Shown here: positions 1 to 10,720 of the stretch, in pieces
Position numbering within the stretch: the stretch's first letter is position 1
Layout: each line of letters opens with the position of its first letter
Assembly: GCA_022826245.1 (NCBI GenBank)
Contig: JAJDVG010000040.1
Location: forward strand, 1 to 64,000
Source of the DNA: Gammaproteobacteria bacterium
GTDB lineage: Bacteria > Pseudomonadota > Gammaproteobacteria > Steroidobacterales > Rariloculaceae
Reading direction: 5' to 3'
DNA: 64,000 nucleotides
Notes under the pieces: generated by a model
The model's database searches: none
What the model was told of the DNA's origin: nothing
Seen by the model: only the letters and a program-made list of their open reading frames with translations
Made by a program: the position numbers and the translations under genes

Positions 1-170
1 CATCAAACTGCACAGCTTGTATCCGTCAATATCAGAATGAAGACGTACTAGGCTTGTCAAGCAGTTTTTCAACAGCATTTGTGTGCATTCATGCTACAAG
101 CGTTCTTGCGCCTTCACCCGTAAGCTGGTGACATCATTCGCGGTACCGGCGGCATCCGCAACATCCGCAG

Positions 171-826
171 GTGGGCGATGTCTGGACGCGGACGGCAAGG
201 TCCGGTGGTGCTGTATTCGAGGGACAGCCCTTGGTATGCGTTGGACCGGGCGTCGCAGAGGTGGGCGTCAACGCGACCGGCGAGCCGTCGCTGTCGCTGA
301 GCGGCAACTGCCTGCTGCTTGACGCTAACTGCCGGGCGCGTGAGGATTTGCTGAGGGATAATCTCGTCGCCGCGGTGTTCCAACTGAACGCCGCTGGTAT
401 CCCGGGCGGGATGGCCGGCCGGCGGGGGTGATTGCGTCGCTGGAGCGGGAGTTTCCGGAAGTCGCGAAGGAGGAAGGGACCATGATGGCATTGGCGAAGC
501 GAGCCTTGGAGTGGGAAGAGGAATACGGTCGGCAAGGCTTTGAGAAGGGGCTCAAGCAAGGCTTGGAGCAAGGCGAGAAGCGCGGTATTGAGCGGGGCCG
601 AGCGCAGGGCCTTGAGCGGGGTCTCGCGGCGGAGCGCGAACTGCTGCGCCGACAGGCGACCCGCAAGTTCGGTGCCGCGATCGGTGACGCGCTCGTCCGC
701 TATCTTGCCGAAGTTTCCGACCCGGACCGTCTCGCGGGGATCGGGGAACGCATCATCGATTGCGGCACGGGCGCCGAACTGCTCGGGTGGCTCGATGCGA
801 ACCGCGACGGCGACGACGCACATTGA
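171..826 (+). pseudogene. Remnant of Rpn-family (recombination-promoting nuclease / putative transposase) protein; C-terminal half split over two frames (171-431 and 428-826)
   Basis: LLLDANCRAREDLLRDNLVAAVFQLNAAG in frame 171-431, then ORF 428-826 with the typical GFEKGLKQGLEQGEKRGIERGRAQGLERGL tail; N-terminal nuclease part absent. Confidence 0.55.
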
Positions 827-1040
827 CCGGCGCACGAACTCCACAGGCGCCGCATTTACAACGATTTTCGTGAAAGAGTGATGATCGTGCTCCGGGCGTT
901 CGCAACTATCCCGGACACTCCAGCCTCATATCTCCTGAAGGAAATACTTGTGCGCCGAGCCTCATTCGTACGGATTCGAAATTCGATGGAAGCGGCGCTT
1001 GTCGAGCATCGACAAAGCGATTTTCTCGTGGAACGTGGCG

Positions 1041-1286
1041 TCAGGCGGCGTCGATGGCTTCGAAGCGCAGCGTCGGCCGGTCGCCGCGCCTGGAATAGCG
1101 GTGCTCACTGGCCATGTCCTCAAGTGCCGCATCGCGTTCGTCGGCTGTGGCATACCAGTGATAGCGTTCCCAATCCGCGCCGAGCAGACGTGCGAAGGAT
1201 TCCCCGCGCGGCAGGCTGACGCGAATGCCGAACGGCTTCGCCGCCGCGGGCTCGCGGCTCAGATTGTGTGCGTCGCAAATCTCCAT
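1041..1286 (-). CDS. Conserved hypothetical protein (MEICDAHNLSREPAAAKPFGIRV...)
   Basis: Open frame 1041-1325 with charged soluble composition; internal ATG at 1286. Confidence 0.45.
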   Translation of the reverse strand: MEICDAHNLSREPAAAKPFGIRVSLPRGESFARLLGADWERYHWYATADERDAALEDMASEHRYSRRGDRPTLRFEAIDAA

Positions 1287-1365
1287 GGGCGGGACCGCGT
1301 CAGTGACCGTCGAATCATAGCCCAACGCGCGGGAGGCGGCATGAGTGCGGTCACCGCCGCAGCCC

Positions 1366-2016
1366 TCAACCCAGTTGACGCTCCTCGGCCCCGTCGCGCT
1401 CGGGCCAGCCGAGGAGTCGCCGCGTCACGAAGTGGTATGGGGGTTTGAACAGCATTCGCCAGAGCCGCGCCATGAGCGACGGTCGCGCGAGCAATGCGCG
1501 CTGCCGCCGCGTGAGCGCTTCGGGTAAATAGTGGCGCTTGTGCTTGAGCAGATGGCGCAGGTCCTCGCGTGCGAGCAGGCGAAACCATCGGCCGCGCCGG
1601 GCTGAAACGACGGCGAGCTGGAAATCGACAACGGCCGGGCGCTCTCCGGGCATGCAGATCCAGTTGGCTTCCTTGGCGAGATCGTTGTGGGCGACGCCGC
1701 AGCGGTGCATCCGGAACAGGAGTCTCTGGGCGCGCCGAAAATACTGCCTCGTGACCGGTTGACCGACGTGCATCGGCACGCCGGGCAGCCAGGTCCGTCT
1801 GAGTGCGTGGCCGTCGAAACCGACCAGGCGCGGCGTGCCTGCCTGACCGTCCAGCGCCGCGAGCGCCGCCGCTTCGCGCCGCGCGAGGCTTTCGGCAAGC
1901 CAGCGCAGCCAGCCATGCGCTGACCGCGTATCGCGTACGACTACGGCGGCGCCCCCGTCGACTCCGAGCGCCACCGTGTCGAGACTGTCTCGCTTCAAAA
2001 TTCGCCGGGCGGCCAT
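1366..2016 (-). CDS. RIO/Kdo-kinase-like small protein kinase
   Basis: HRCGVAHNDLAKEANWICMPGERPAVVDFQLAV: kinase catalytic loop (HNDLAKEANW) and a metal-binding D segment. Confidence 0.75.
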   Translation of the reverse strand: MAARRILKRDSLDTVALGVDGGAAVVVRDTRSAHGWLRWLAESLARREAAALAALDGQAGTPRLVGFDGHALRRTWLPGVPMHVGQPVTRQYFRRAQRLLFRMHRCGVAHNDLAKEANWICMPGERPAVVDFQLAVVSARRGRWFRLLAREDLRHLLKHKRHYLPEALTRRQRALLARPSLMARLWRMLFKPPYHFVTRRLLGWPERDGAEERQLG

Positions 2017-2032
2017 TGCTACAATCCGATCC

Positions 2033-5000
2033 GTGTCAAGAGTAACGCATGCAGGTGACTTCTTCGTCGTCGGTGGCGCCGTTCTGCCCGACCGGGCCTG
2101 CTACATCGAGCGCCGCGCCGACGAAACGCTGCGGGAGAGCATCGCCGAGCGGCAGTTCTCGTATGTCCTGAGCCCGCGCGCATCGGGCAAGTCGAGCCTC
2201 ATGGCGCGGACGATCGCGAAGCTGCGCCAGGCGAACCAGCTTGCCGCCGTCGTCGACCTGGCGCAGATCGGCGAGCGCAGCGACGGCGACGATGCGGGCC
2301 GCTGGTATTACAGCATCGCCTACCGGGTCCTGCGTGAACTCAGGCTCCGGACGGATCTGCAATCCTGGTGGCAGGACTCGAGCGTCCTGCCCGGCGAGCA
2401 ACGGCTCGTCGAGTTCTTCTCGGAAGTCGTTCTCGCGCATACGATCGAGCCCGTCACGATTTTCGTCGACGAGATCGAGCGCGCCGAAGCGCTGCCATTC
2501 GCCCGGGAACTGTTCTCCGCCATTCGGACCTGTTACGCGCGCCGCGTTTCCGATCCCGATTTCCATCGGCTCAATTTCGTCGTTCTCGGGGTCAGTACGC
2601 CGGCCAGGCTTTGTCCGGACGAGAGCTGGTCGCCGTTCGCCGACGGCCGCGCGATCGAGCTGCCCGATTTCAGCGCGGCGCAATGCCATCGCTTCGCCGC
2701 CGGCTTCGGTCTCGACGAGGAATCCGGCCGCGCACTGATGGACAGGATATACGGCTGGACGCGCGGCCAGCCCTATCTCACGCAGAAGCTCGCGAGGGGC
2801 GTTGCGAGAAAGGGCGCAAAGCTCGCGGATATCGATCGCACCGTACATGAGCTGTTCCTCGTGCCCGGCACGGCGCGCGAGGAGCCGCTGCTCAATCAGA
2901 TACGTGTCCTGCTCACGACGAAGTCCCCGACGACGCGGCAGGCCCTGGCATTGCTCGAACGATTGGGGCGCAAGGCCGAGACCGTTTCGTCGGCGGGTTC
3001 CGCTGCGCGCGAATCGCTGCACCTTGCCGGAATCGCGAGCCCGGAAAGCGGCGGTCGGCTGAGTTACCGCAACCGGATCTACGAGCGCGTGTTCGATGCC
3101 GAATGGGCAGCCGGCGCGCTGCCGATCAACTGGCGCAGGCCCGCCGCGGCCGCGGCCGTACTGGCGGTGCTCGTTCTCGCGCCGATCTGGTACTTCCAGG
3201 TCCTGCCGCAACCGTATATCGCGACGCTGTCGGTCGTGACCGGGGACTACGCGGTCGCGCAGGACGCGTACGAAAACCTGCGCGGCATACCGGGGTTCGC
3301 CGGCCGCGCCGACGGCCTGCTCGCCGAGGCGATGACGCGCCGCAGCCGCTCCGCACGCACGATCGACGAGGTGCTGGCCGCCGATGCCGTGCTCAGAGGC
3401 TTGCCGGATCGCGCCGCGCTTGCCGATGAACTCATGGGCGATTATTGGCTGCGCCGTTCCCGCGATGCGGCCCGTCGCGAACAGCGCGACGAAGCGTTGC
3501 TGCTCGCGGTTCAGGCCTTGCCGGGCCGCCCGGAAGCAGTGCTCGCAACCGCCGCAGAACTCATCGGTTCCGATTATCGACAACTCGAGCGCAGCTTTCG
3601 CTTGACCGAGCCGCCGCTCGACTGGCGGGTCGACTGGCAGCGCGGCGAACTGGTCGTCGTCGATCAGGCTCATCGCGTGCGGCATCTTGCATTGCGCGAG
3701 ACGCCGCGGCGCGCGGCCGCGGCCGACATCGGTTCGGTCGGGCGCATCCCCGGACGCTTGACCGCGCTGCAGCCGGTGCCCGTCGTCCGCGGGCTCGACG
3801 TGCCCGACGGCGGACTGGCCGGGGCGTTCGACCTGCTGCTGACCCTGCGGCACGCCCGGGCGAGCGACCTGCTCGTCACACTGACGGGGCCGAGCGGCGC
3901 CGACGCAACGCTTGCCGTACCGCAGCCACGTGCGGATCAGCAGGCGTTGCGCTTCAGTGCGCGCCCGGGCTCGCCGTTGTTCACGCTGGCCGGGGAGAGC
4001 AGGCGCGGGCCGTGGCGCCTGACCGCCATCGACCGCCGCTCGGGAGAGGTCGGTGTGCTGTTGAGCTGGGGGCTGCAGTTTGCCGGCGACGCCACCGGCT
4101 ACGTGGACACGCCCGAGCAGGGCATCGCGCTTCCCGATCCCCTCAGGACCGACGACGTCGGGATCGATCTCGATGCCGCCGGCCGCATCGCGCTCGCGCG
4201 GCCGACGCGGTCCGGCACGGTCGGTGCGCTTGCCGTGTGGGATCTGCTGGAGGGCGAGCTCGTCGGCGACGTGCAGATGCAATCGCCCGTCGAGCATGTG
4301 GTTTACAGCTCCGCGCACTCGCGCGCGCTCGTCGCGACGGCCGATGCGCTGACGATCTGGGATGTCGGCCGGGAGGCGCCGATTGCGAGCATCGAAGCGC
4401 CCGCGGGGTTCGCGCCGCCGCCGGTGCTCAGCATCGACGGCGGCTACTTCGCGGTCGCCGAGCGGTCCGGTTTCGCGCCGCCGCGTTTCAGTCTCGCACG
4501 CGTCGAGGATGGCGCGGTGGTCGGCGGAGGCACGGGCATTGCGGATGCTGTCGACTGGGTGCTCGGTCCCGGCGCGCGTTACCTTGCCGTGGTCGACTCG
4601 ACGGGAAGTGTGCGCGTCGTGGATCCACGCGGCGGCCGCCAGCTTGCGGATCTGCGCCACTCCCGGTCGATCGAGCGGCTCATTGCCGTGTCCGGTCAGG
4701 ACGTTCTCATTGCGATCGACAGCGCCGGCGATCTGCTGGCGTGGCGGATCGGAGCCGATGCGTCAGGCACTACACTGCCCGAACCGTCGCTGCTGGGCAC
4801 GACGATCGACCCGGCGAGCGTCAGCGTGGCGGCGGACGCCGGGGTGATCGCTTTCGAGGCGTCGCCCGGCCACGTGCAGGTCCGCGACCTTGGCGGCGAA
4901 ACGAGTCCGGGCTACTTCCGTCTCGATCCGGGCGTCGTGACGCGGCTCTCGGCGGACGGCCGGCAGATGCTGACCGTGACCGGCGATACGGTGTTTCGGC

Positions 5001-6046
5001 TGTGGACACTCGATCGGCGCGAGTCCGGGCTCACGCCGGATCCGGGACTGTCGGCACTTGCGCGCGACTCCGACGGCGGGACCGTGGCGCTCGGCTATCG
5101 CGGCGGACATGTGCGAATTCTCCACGTCGAAGAACTGCAGGAAGCCGCCGCGGTCGCCGACAGTGTCGATTTCATCGGTCATCGGGGCACCGTCACGAGC
5201 CTCGCGCTGAACGCGGCGAGCGGCATCATCGCCAGCGGCGGCGCCGACGGTGTCGTTCGTGTCTGGGATGCGGCCAGCGTCGCGCCGAATCCGGAGTTCA
5301 TGCGTCATCCTGCAGGTCCGGTACGCGCGGTCGAGATCAGCGCCGACGGCCGCTGGATCGTCAGCGCCGCGGAATATTCCGCCAGAGTCTGGTCAGCGAA
5401 CGACGGCGAGCTGGTCGGCGAGATCCCCGTCAACGGTACGGCGCTCGCGGTCGCGTTGTCGCCCGACGCAGAGCTCATTGCGGTCGGCGACAGCGCGGGC
5501 AACGTGTTCTTCGGCGCGCCGAGGGGGTCGGAGCCGCTGCAGTCGACGCGTACGCAGGCCGCCGTCAGGGCGGTTGAGTTCTCGCCTGATGCGACGCTCT
5601 TCGCGACCGGCGATGACGCCGGCGGTCTTCAGCTCTGGGACGCGGGCACGGCGCTGTCGCGCGGTGCGCCGAGCGTGTTTCCGCACGCGGTCGAGTGGCT
5701 GGATTTCAGTCCCGACGGGCGCTTCGTGCTCGCTCGCAGCGGTCACTGGATGCACCGTCTGGAGCTGACCGAAGCGGGCCTCGCGATCATCGATACGCGC
5801 CTGCTGCCTGTCGGGCTCGAGGCGGACGCCGTGCTCGCGGGCACGCAGGGGGAGGCCGTGCGCCTCGCCGGCGGCCGGGAAACGGGCCGCACGGCGTTTC
5901 AGACCCTCGATCTGACCCGGCCGGCCGAACCGCCGCTGCCGGAAGATTCTCCGCAGCTCGCGCGCGACTGGGAGGCGGTCCTAGGCCTGACGCTCGATAC
6001 CCGCACCGGCCTGGTCCGCGGTTCCTTCCAGCCCGATCGCCGCTGA
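2033..6046 (+). CDS. AAA_35-like ATPase / transmembrane / P-proprotein-convertase-like domain / WD40 repeat protein
   Basis: SPRASGKSSLMART (P-loop) and TIFVDEIERA (Walker B-like); hydrophobic PAAAAAVLAVLVLAPIWYF; P-domain-like LLVTLTGPSGADATL...GPWRLTAIDRRSGEVGVLLSWGLQF; WD repeats such as GHRGTVTSLALNAASGIIASGGADGVVRVWD. In-frame GTG at 2033 is a likely start (ORF opens at 1976). Confidence 0.8.
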   Translation: MSRVTHAGDFFVVGGAVLPDRACYIERRADETLRESIAERQFSYVLSPRASGKSSLMARTIAKLRQANQLAAVVDLAQIGERSDGDDAGRWYYSIAYRVLRELRLRTDLQSWWQDSSVLPGEQRLVEFFSEVVLAHTIEPVTIFVDEIERAEALPFARELFSAIRTCYARRVSDPDFHRLNFVVLGVSTPARLCPDESWSPFADGRAIELPDFSAAQCHRFAAGFGLDEESGRALMDRIYGWTRGQPYLTQKLARGVARKGAKLADIDRTVHELFLVPGTAREEPLLNQIRVLLTTKSPTTRQALALLERLGRKAETVSSAGSAARESLHLAGIASPESGGRLSYRNRIYERVFDAEWAAGALPINWRRPAAAAAVLAVLVLAPIWYFQVLPQPYIATLSVVTGDYAVAQDAYENLRGIPGFAGRADGLLAEAMTRRSRSARTIDEVLAADAVLRGLPDRAALADELMGDYWLRRSRDAARREQRDEALLLAVQALPGRPEAVLATAAELIGSDYRQLERSFRLTEPPLDWRVDWQRGELVVVDQAHRVRHLALRETPRRAAAADIGSVGRIPGRLTALQPVPVVRGLDVPDGGLAGAFDLLLTLRHARASDLLVTLTGPSGADATLAVPQPRADQQALRFSARPGSPLFTLAGESRRGPWRLTAIDRRSGEVGVLLSWGLQFAGDATGYVDTPEQGIALPDPLRTDDVGIDLDAAGRIALARPTRSGTVGALAVWDLLEGELVGDVQMQSPVEHVVYSSAHSRALVATADALTIWDVGREAPIASIEAPAGFAPPPVLSIDGGYFAVAERSGFAPPRFSLARVEDGAVVGGGTGIADAVDWVLGPGARYLAVVDSTGSVRVVDPRGGRQLADLRHSRSIERLIAVSGQDVLIAIDSAGDLLAWRIGADASGTTLPEPSLLGTTIDPASVSVAADAGVIAFEASPGHVQVRDLGGETSPGYFRLDPGVVTRLSADGRQMLTVTGDTVFRLWTLDRRESGLTPDPGLSALARDSDGGTVALGYRGGHVRILHVEELQEAAAVADSVDFIGHRGTVTSLALNAASGIIASGGADGVVRVWDAASVAPNPEFMRHPAGPVRAVEISADGRWIVSAAEYSARVWSANDGELVGEIPVNGTALAVALSPDAELIAVGDSAGNVFFGAPRGSEPLQSTRTQAAVRAVEFSPDATLFATGDDAGGLQLWDAGTALSRGAPSVFPHAVEWLDFSPDGRFVLARSGHWMHRLELTEAGLAIIDTRLLPVGLEADAVLAGTQGEAVRLAGGRETGRTAFQTLDLTRPAEPPLPEDSPQLARDWEAVLGLTLDTRTGLVRGSFQPDRR

Positions 6047-6152
6047 CGGTACTGCGACGGCACGATTTCCGCGCACCCGTTCGTGGTATAGATACACACC
6101 CGTAGTGCGACTCCCCGCACCATCCACATCAACAGCGCGAGGAGCAGGAACG

Positions 6153-7094
6153 ATGTCAGCGACAGCCGTCTTGGTCTGCGGACCGGAGATCGCCTCGTAC
6201 GGCTTTCCTGACGGGCACCCATTTGGCACGTCCAGGCACGACACGTTCATTGACGAACTCGAGAAGTCCGAGTGCTGGGACCGGCTCGAGCGCATTTCGG
6301 CGCGACAGGCCACGCGCGGGGAACTGGAGTACTTCCATACGCCGGCTTACGTCGATCGGGTGATCGAGATGTCGCGCATCGGCAGCGGCTTTCTCGACCT
6401 CGGCGACACGCCGGCTTACGCGGGCGTGTACGAGAATGCCGCGTTCGTCGTCGGCGGAACGCTCAATGCGCTCGAATCGATCATGACGGGCCCGATTCCG
6501 CGCGCGTTCATCCCGATCGGCGGTCTGCACCACGCGGCGCGCGATTCGGCGGCAGGGTTCTGCGTGTTCAACGACTGCGGCATCGCCATTGAGGCCGCGC
6601 GGCGCCACCATGGATTGACGCGTGTCGCCTACGTCGATATCGACGCGCACCACGGCGACGGCGTCTTCTACGGTTTCGAGGACGATCCGGACGTGATCTT
6701 CGCCGACTTGCACGAGGACGGCCGCTTCCTCTACCCCGGCACCGGTTCGCGCGACGAGACCGGCAAGGGCGCCGCTGCCGGCACGAAACTCAACGTGCCG
6801 ATGCTGCCGGGGGCCGGGGATCAGCATTTCCTGCAGGCCTGGGAGGAAGTCGAGCGTTTCCTCGAGGATCATCCGCCCGAACTGATCCTGCTGCAGTGCG
6901 GCGCCGACTCGCTCGGCGGCGATCCGATCACGCACCTGGCCTACACCGAGGAAGCCCACGCGCACGCGGCAGTGAGGCTCCGGAAGCTTGCCGACCGCCA
7001 CTGCGGCGGACGGGTTCTGGCGATGGGCGGCGGCGGGTACAACCCGTACAACCTGGCGCGGGCCTGGACGCGTGTCGTCGAGGCGCTGGCCTGA
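6153..7094 (+). CDS. Histone deacetylase family protein (AcuC / acetylpolyamine amidohydrolase-like)
   Basis: GGLHHAARDSAAGFCVFND, YVDIDAHHGDGV and MGGGGYN motifs. Confidence 0.9.
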   Translation: MSATAVLVCGPEIASYGFPDGHPFGTSRHDTFIDELEKSECWDRLERISARQATRGELEYFHTPAYVDRVIEMSRIGSGFLDLGDTPAYAGVYENAAFVVGGTLNALESIMTGPIPRAFIPIGGLHHAARDSAAGFCVFNDCGIAIEAARRHHGLTRVAYVDIDAHHGDGVFYGFEDDPDVIFADLHEDGRFLYPGTGSRDETGKGAAAGTKLNVPMLPGAGDQHFLQAWEEVERFLEDHPPELILLQCGADSLGGDPITHLAYTEEAHAHAAVRLRKLADRHCGGRVLAMGGGGYNPYNLARAWTRVVEALA

Positions 7095-7116
7095 CGTCGC
7101 GACCGGAGTGGCTCGA

Positions 7117-8382
<1,266 letters not shown>

Positions 8383-8388
8383 CCTGCC

Positions 8389-8916
8389 GTGTACTGTCCG
8401 TTCTGTAACCATAACGACACCCGGGTGATCGACTCGAGGCTGGCCGCGGAAGGCCGGCAGGTGCGCCGCCGCCGGGAATGCCAGGAGTGCTCCGAGCGGT
8501 TCACGACCTTCGAGACGGCGGAACTGCTCATGCCCCACGTCAGAAAGCGCGACGACCGCCGCGAACCTTTCGATGACGCGAAGCTGCGCAGCGGTATCGT
8601 CGCGGCGCTCAGGAAACGCCCGGTCGGCAGCGACGATCTCGAGAGGGCGATCGAGCAGATCGCCCACCGCATCCGCGTGACCGGCGAGCGCGAAATCGAC
8701 AGCAGCGCCATCGGCGGCCTGGTCATGGATCAGCTACGCCGGCTCGACGAGGTCGCCTACGTCAGATTCGCATCCGTCTACCGGAGCTTTCAGGACGTGA
8801 CCGAGTTCGAGGAGGAGATCAGGCAGTTGAGGGCGCTCTCGGATGCCGCCGCGGACCGCGGTCAGTTGTCCCTGCTTCCGGAGGATGCCGACGACGCCGG
8901 GACGCCGAAACCGTGA
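8389..8916 (+). CDS. nrdR: Transcriptional repressor NrdR
   Basis: [17 protein letters not shown] zinc ribbon and ATP-cone. Confidence 0.96.
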   Translation: MYCPFCNHNDTRVIDSRLAAEGRQVRRRRECQECSERFTTFETAELLMPHVRKRDDRREPFDDAKLRSGIVAALRKRPVGSDDLERAIEQIAHRIRVTGEREIDSSAIGGLVMDQLRRLDEVAYVRFASVYRSFQDVTEFEEEIRQLRALSDAAADRGQLSLLPEDADDAGTPKP

Positions 8917-10028
8917 CCCGGGCGGCCGACCGCGAGTTCATGGCGCGCGCGCTCCGGCTCGCCCGTAACGGTCTTGCCACGACCGACCCGAACCCGACGG
9001 TGGGATGCGTGCTCGTCCGTGACGGCGAGATCGTCGGCGAGGGCTTCACGGCGCCGGTCGGCGGGCCGCATGCCGAACGCGCGGCGCTGGCCGCGGCCGG
9101 CGACCGGGCACGGGGCGCGACGGCCTACGTGACGCTCGAGCCCTGCTGTCATCAGGGACGCACGGGACCTTGCACATCGGCGTTGCTCGAGGCCGGTGTG
9201 GCGCGCGTGGTTTGCGCGATGAGGGACCCGAACCCACTCGTCAACGGTGTCGGACTGAGCACACTCGCCGAGGCCGGCGTCGCGGTCGAGCAGGGCCTCA
9301 TGGCAAGCGGCGCGCGCGAGCTGAACGAGGGTTACCTGGCGCGTATGTCCCGCGGGCGGCCCTGGGTCAGGAGCAAGATCGCCGCGAGCATCGACGGCCG
9401 GACCGCGCTTGCGAGCGGCGAGAGCCAGTGGATCACGGGAGCCGACGCCAGACGCGACGTGCACCGCTGGCGCGCGCGCTCGAGCGCCGTCATGAGCGGC
9501 ATCGGAACGGTGCTCGCCGACGACCCTTCGCTGACCGCGCGGCCGGACGACGACTACGGCGAATTCGTCGCGCCGCTGCGCGTGATCGTCGATTCCGCGC
9601 TCCGAACGCCGCCCGCCGCGCGAACGCTGTCCCTGCCCGGCGAAGTCGTCATTTTCACCGTGGCCGACGCCACCGACCGGCGCCCCCCCCTTGAAGCGGC
9701 CGGCGCCCGGATCGAGCGCGTCGGCGGCGAGCCGCGCTGCGATCCCGAACATCTGCTCGCCCGCCTTGCGGAACTCGAGGTCAACGACGTCTGGGTCGAA
9801 GCCGGTCCGACGCTCAACGGCGCGCTGCTCGAGCACGGCCTCATCGACGAACTCGTGCTCTATCTTGCGCCGCGAATACTCGGGGACGACGCGCGCGGCA
9901 TGTTCGCTCTGCCGCCGCTCGCGAGTCTCGGGGACAGCCTCGAACTCGCGATCGATGACGTGCGCCGTGTCGGCGCCGACTTGCGCGTCCGGGCCCGTCC
10001 CGTTACGGTGCTGGCCCCCCGGGGATAG
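8913..10028 (+). CDS. ribD: Bifunctional diaminohydroxyphosphoribosylaminopyrimidine deaminase / uracil reductase
   Basis: [24 protein letters not shown] deaminase motifs; reductase domain [12 protein letters not shown]. Confidence 0.95.
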   Translation: MTRAADREFMARALRLARNGLATTDPNPTVGCVLVRDGEIVGEGFTAPVGGPHAERAALAAAGDRARGATAYVTLEPCCHQGRTGPCTSALLEAGVARVVCAMRDPNPLVNGVGLSTLAEAGVAVEQGLMASGARELNEGYLARMSRGRPWVRSKIAASIDGRTALASGESQWITGADARRDVHRWRARSSAVMSGIGTVLADDPSLTARPDDDYGEFVAPLRVIVDSALRTPPAARTLSLPGEVVIFTVADATDRRPPLEAAGARIERVGGEPRCDPEHLLARLAELEVNDVWVEAGPTLNGALLEHGLIDELVLYLAPRILGDDARGMFALPPLASLGDSLELAIDDVRRVGADLRVRARPVTVLAPRG

Positions 10029-10050
10029 GACAGGCAGGCGGCGAGTCAAG

Positions 10051-10650
10051 GTGTTTTCCGGGATCGTCAGGACCACCGGCCGGGTCATCGAACGGACCGA
10101 CCTGGGCGGCGATGCGCGGCTCGCGATCGGTTACGGAACCGACGAACTCGGCGCCATCGCGCCGGGCGCGAGCATCGCGGTCAACGGGGCCTGCCTGACC
10201 GCGACTGCCTGTGGCCCCGGCCGTTTCGAAGCCGACGTATCGAAGGAAACGCTGGCGGTGACGACCCTGGGCGCCCTGGAAGTCGGCAGCCCGGTCAACC
10301 TCGAACCGTCGCTCAGGGTCGGCGACCCGATGGACGGCCACTACGTGAGCGGTCACATCGACGGTGTCGGCCGTGTCGTCGAGATCGGGCCTGCCGCGCG
10401 TTCGACCTTTCTCGCCATCGAGTTGCCCGGGACGCTGAGCCGCTACGTGGCGCGCAAGGGCTCGATCGCCGTCGACGGAGTGAGCCTGACGGTGAACGCC
10501 GTCAGCGGCCGCCGTTTCGAAGTCAACATCGTGCCGCACACACGCGAGGCGACGGTCATTTCCGGGTATGCGCCCGACACGCCTGTTAACATTGAGGTCG
10601 ACATCGTCGCACGCTATGTCGAACGTCTCGGCGGCCGGGAATCTTCGTGA
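10051..10650 (+). CDS. ribE: Riboflavin synthase alpha subunit
   Basis: VFSGIVRTTGRV start; duplicated lumazine-binding repeats; GTG start at 10051. Confidence 0.93.
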   Translation: MFSGIVRTTGRVIERTDLGGDARLAIGYGTDELGAIAPGASIAVNGACLTATACGPGRFEADVSKETLAVTTLGALEVGSPVNLEPSLRVGDPMDGHYVSGHIDGVGRVVEIGPAARSTFLAIELPGTLSRYVARKGSIAVDGVSLTVNAVSGRRFEVNIVPHTREATVISGYAPDTPVNIEVDIVARYVERLGGRESS

Positions 10651-10720
10651 CGAACGATCCCGGGCACACCGGACAGGCAAGCAAAGTGCAGCGAACCAGG
10701 CATCCGGCTTCAGGGAAATC

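Noticed and set aside
962-1153. Minus-strand 63-aa ORF ending FHEKIALSMLDKRRFHRISNPYE
   Set aside because: The tail looks protein-like and might be a gene remnant, but I could not place it in a family and the upstream part is not convincing.
2036-4660. 874-aa minus-strand ORF antisense to the AAA/WD40 gene
   Set aside because: Arg/Gln/Asp/Gly-rich composition with no recognisable motif; mirrors a strongly coding plus-strand frame. Typical spurious ORF in GC-rich DNA.
3445-5577. 710-aa alternative-frame plus-strand ORF
   Set aside because: Arg/Ala-rich frame-shifted reading of the WD40 region; no domain signal.
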